Source of the DNA: Clostridium sp. | Lineage (GTDB): Bacteria; Bacillota; Clostridia; Clostridiales; Clostridiaceae | Reading direction: 5' to 3' | Assembly (NCBI RefSeq): GCF_029267215.1 | Contig: NZ_JARIDH010000026.1 | Location: 1-64,000 of the forward strand | Length of the DNA: 64,000 nt | Shown here: piece after piece, positions 63,074 through 64,000 of the stretch | Numbering within the stretch: position 1 is the stretch's first letter | Layout of the letters: every line of letters starts with the position of its first letter | Notes under the pieces: model-generated | Told to the model about the DNA's origin: nothing | The model's database searches: none | The model's input: the letters and a program-made list of their open reading frames with translations, nothing else | Made by a program: the position numbers and the translations under genes

Positions 63074-63268
63074 TTATTTTTTCTTAGAATATATCTCTAA
63101 ATAAACTAAAATGCTTAATATAACACTATTTATTCCTAAAATTAAAAATTTATTTTCTTTTGAAAATATTATATCTAGTATAAATATCATAATCCATAAA
63201 GCATAAACAATAAATCTTAAATTCCGCGCTTTATATCTTCTAAGTTTAGATACCCTACTTTCTATCAT
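63074..63268 (-). CDS. small membrane protein, 64 residues
   Basis: Two hydrophobic helices (about 18-35 and 43-60) after a very basic start (RVSKLRRYKARNLR). AGAGGTGGG precedes the ATG, supporting translation. Not recognised. It is divergent from the sigma factor gene 340 bp away. Confidence 0.55.
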   Translation of the reverse strand: MIESRVSKLRRYKARNLRFIVYALWIMIFILDIIFSKENKFLILGINSVILSILVYLEIYSKKK

Positions 63269-63609
63269 AAACCCACCTCTTTTCTGTAAAATTTTACCAT
63301 AAAATAAGCATACACTATTTTTTTGAATTACTAAAGTAAAGTTATGTTAACTTTTTTCAAACAACAAAATAAAAACTTTACATTTTTATCCTATATAAAC
63401 TTGTAAAATATATTTAACTTTAAAGTTATATAAACTAAGAAACTAGATGAAAATTCAAGTAAATTTTAAATAATAGCTAAAATTAAACCTCTCTTAAAAG
63501 AAATATTTTAAATAAAATAAAAATATTTCTTTAGGCAAAAGATTTCTTGTTATTTTTACGACTTACTTTATGAATGTACTTTCTAATAAATAAAGGAGGA
63601 TATTCTCTT
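63269..63609. other. intergenic region upstream of the sigma factor gene
   Basis: No gene. A 13-bp inverted repeat AAAGAAATATTTT (63497-63509) with AAAATATTTCTTT (63520-63532) lies about 80 bp before the sigma factor start. AAGGAGGA (63593-63600) is its ribosome site. Confidence 0.4.
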
Positions 63610-64000
63610 ATGCAAGATGATAATTTCATAGAACAACTAAAAAAAGAAAATCCTAAGGCTTTAGATTATGTTTTTGATAAATACGGAAATTTAATTTTTA
63701 AAGTTGCTTATACTATTTTAAATAATAGAGAACTCAGTGAAGAATGTGTAAATGATGTACTAATGAAAATCTGGAAAAATATAAATACTTTTAATAAAGG
63801 GAATGAAAAATTTAAAGCTTGGATTATAGTTATAACAAAATATACAGCTATAGATTTACTTAGAAAAGAAAAAAAACATGGAAATACAGTCCATTTTGAA
63901 GCTCAAGAAGAAAAATCAACATACTTAGAATCAAACTTAGAAAATAAAGAAATTAAGGATAAACTCCTTTCTGCAATAAAAAGCTTTAATAAAGAAAATG
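63610..64000 (+). CDS. ECF-family RNA polymerase sigma factor (cut by window end)
   Basis: The first 130 residues are visible; no stop occurs before the window ends. Sigma region 2 is clear: 'ALDYVFDKYGNLIFKVAYTILNNRELSEECVNDVLMKIWKNINTF' and 'FKAWIIVITKYTAIDLLRKEKK', the core-binding and -10-binding parts. GGAGGATATTCTCTT precedes the ATG. Region 4 and a likely anti-sigma gene would lie beyond the edge, so its regulon cannot be judged. Confidence 0.85.
   Translation, partial: MQDDNFIEQLKKENPKALDYVFDKYGNLIFKVAYTILNNRELSEECVNDVLMKIWKNINTFNKGNEKFKAWIIVITKYTAIDLLRKEKKHGNTVHFEAQEEKSTYLESNLENKEIKDKLLSAIKSFNKEN

Overview
The window is AT-rich, low-GC Firmicute DNA and most likely comes from Clostridium perfringens or a very close relative. 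This is inferred from base composition, strong purine-rich ribosome sites, spore functions (a spore photoproduct lyase) and several glycan-degrading enzymes; no marker gene such as 16S rRNA is present. About 57 genes or gene remnants are supported. Most lie on the minus strand. No rRNA, tRNA or CRISPR array was seen.

Layout. 0-9.3 kb: a membrane-anchored unknown, a DUF1648 protein, alanine racemase, a small basic protein, a MATE pump, a DbpA-type RNA helicase and glycerate kinase. 9.3-14.4 kb is a decaying accessory patch: an IS607-type element with a dead recombinase but intact TnpB, an HNH-nuclease gene broken in a poly-A run, a DUF6516-like toxin remnant, a frameshifted isochorismatase-family hydrolase and a fragment of a CdaR-type sugar-diacid regulator. 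14.7-15.0 kb holds a MITE-like inverted-repeat element with a diverged relative at 33.8-34.06 kb. 15-24.7 kb is a glycoprotein-catabolism cluster: PepV dipeptidase, glycosylasparaginase, ROK sugar kinase, a GHL6-type glycosidase, a short AraC regulator and a GH38 alpha-mannosidase. 25.4-32.4 kb: a Dabb protein, an OPA-family sugar-phosphate transporter, and a Bce-type antimicrobial-peptide module (ABC transporter plus two-component system) with a recognisable BceR-type box. 32.4-45.6 kb: a second MATE pump, arsR-arsC, a ydbS/ydbT-like PH-domain pair, a heterodimeric ABC exporter, the yhbD-yhbE-yhbF-like bactofilin operon and a BCCT transporter. 45.6-54.9 kb: a GH2 glycosidase, a Crp/Fnr regulator with a CoA-disulfide-reductase/rhodanese fusion, a coiled-coil protein, SplB and a lipoprotein polysaccharide deacetylase. 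55-64 kb: a HAD phosphatase, a large GH85 endo-beta-N-acetylglucosaminidase lipoprotein, small membrane proteins, a CyuA-type cysteine desulfidase, and the start of an ECF sigma factor cut by the window edge.

How the parts fit. The GH85 enzyme would cut N-glycans in the chitobiose core outside the cell. GH38 mannosidase, glycosylasparaginase, dipeptidase and ROK kinase together could process mannosyl oligosaccharides and GlcNAc-Asn peptides inside, which gives an almost complete route for host glycoprotein use. The most interesting unexplained signals are regulatory: an identical 27-nt palindrome-bearing leader in front of two unrelated transporters, a 25-bp palindrome in front of the bactofilin operon, a class-II-spaced Crp/Fnr-type palindrome in front of the CoA-disulfide reductase, and a palindrome over the -35 of cyuA. 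The insertion of the IS607-type element between glycerate kinase and its apparent ribosome-binding site is also notable.
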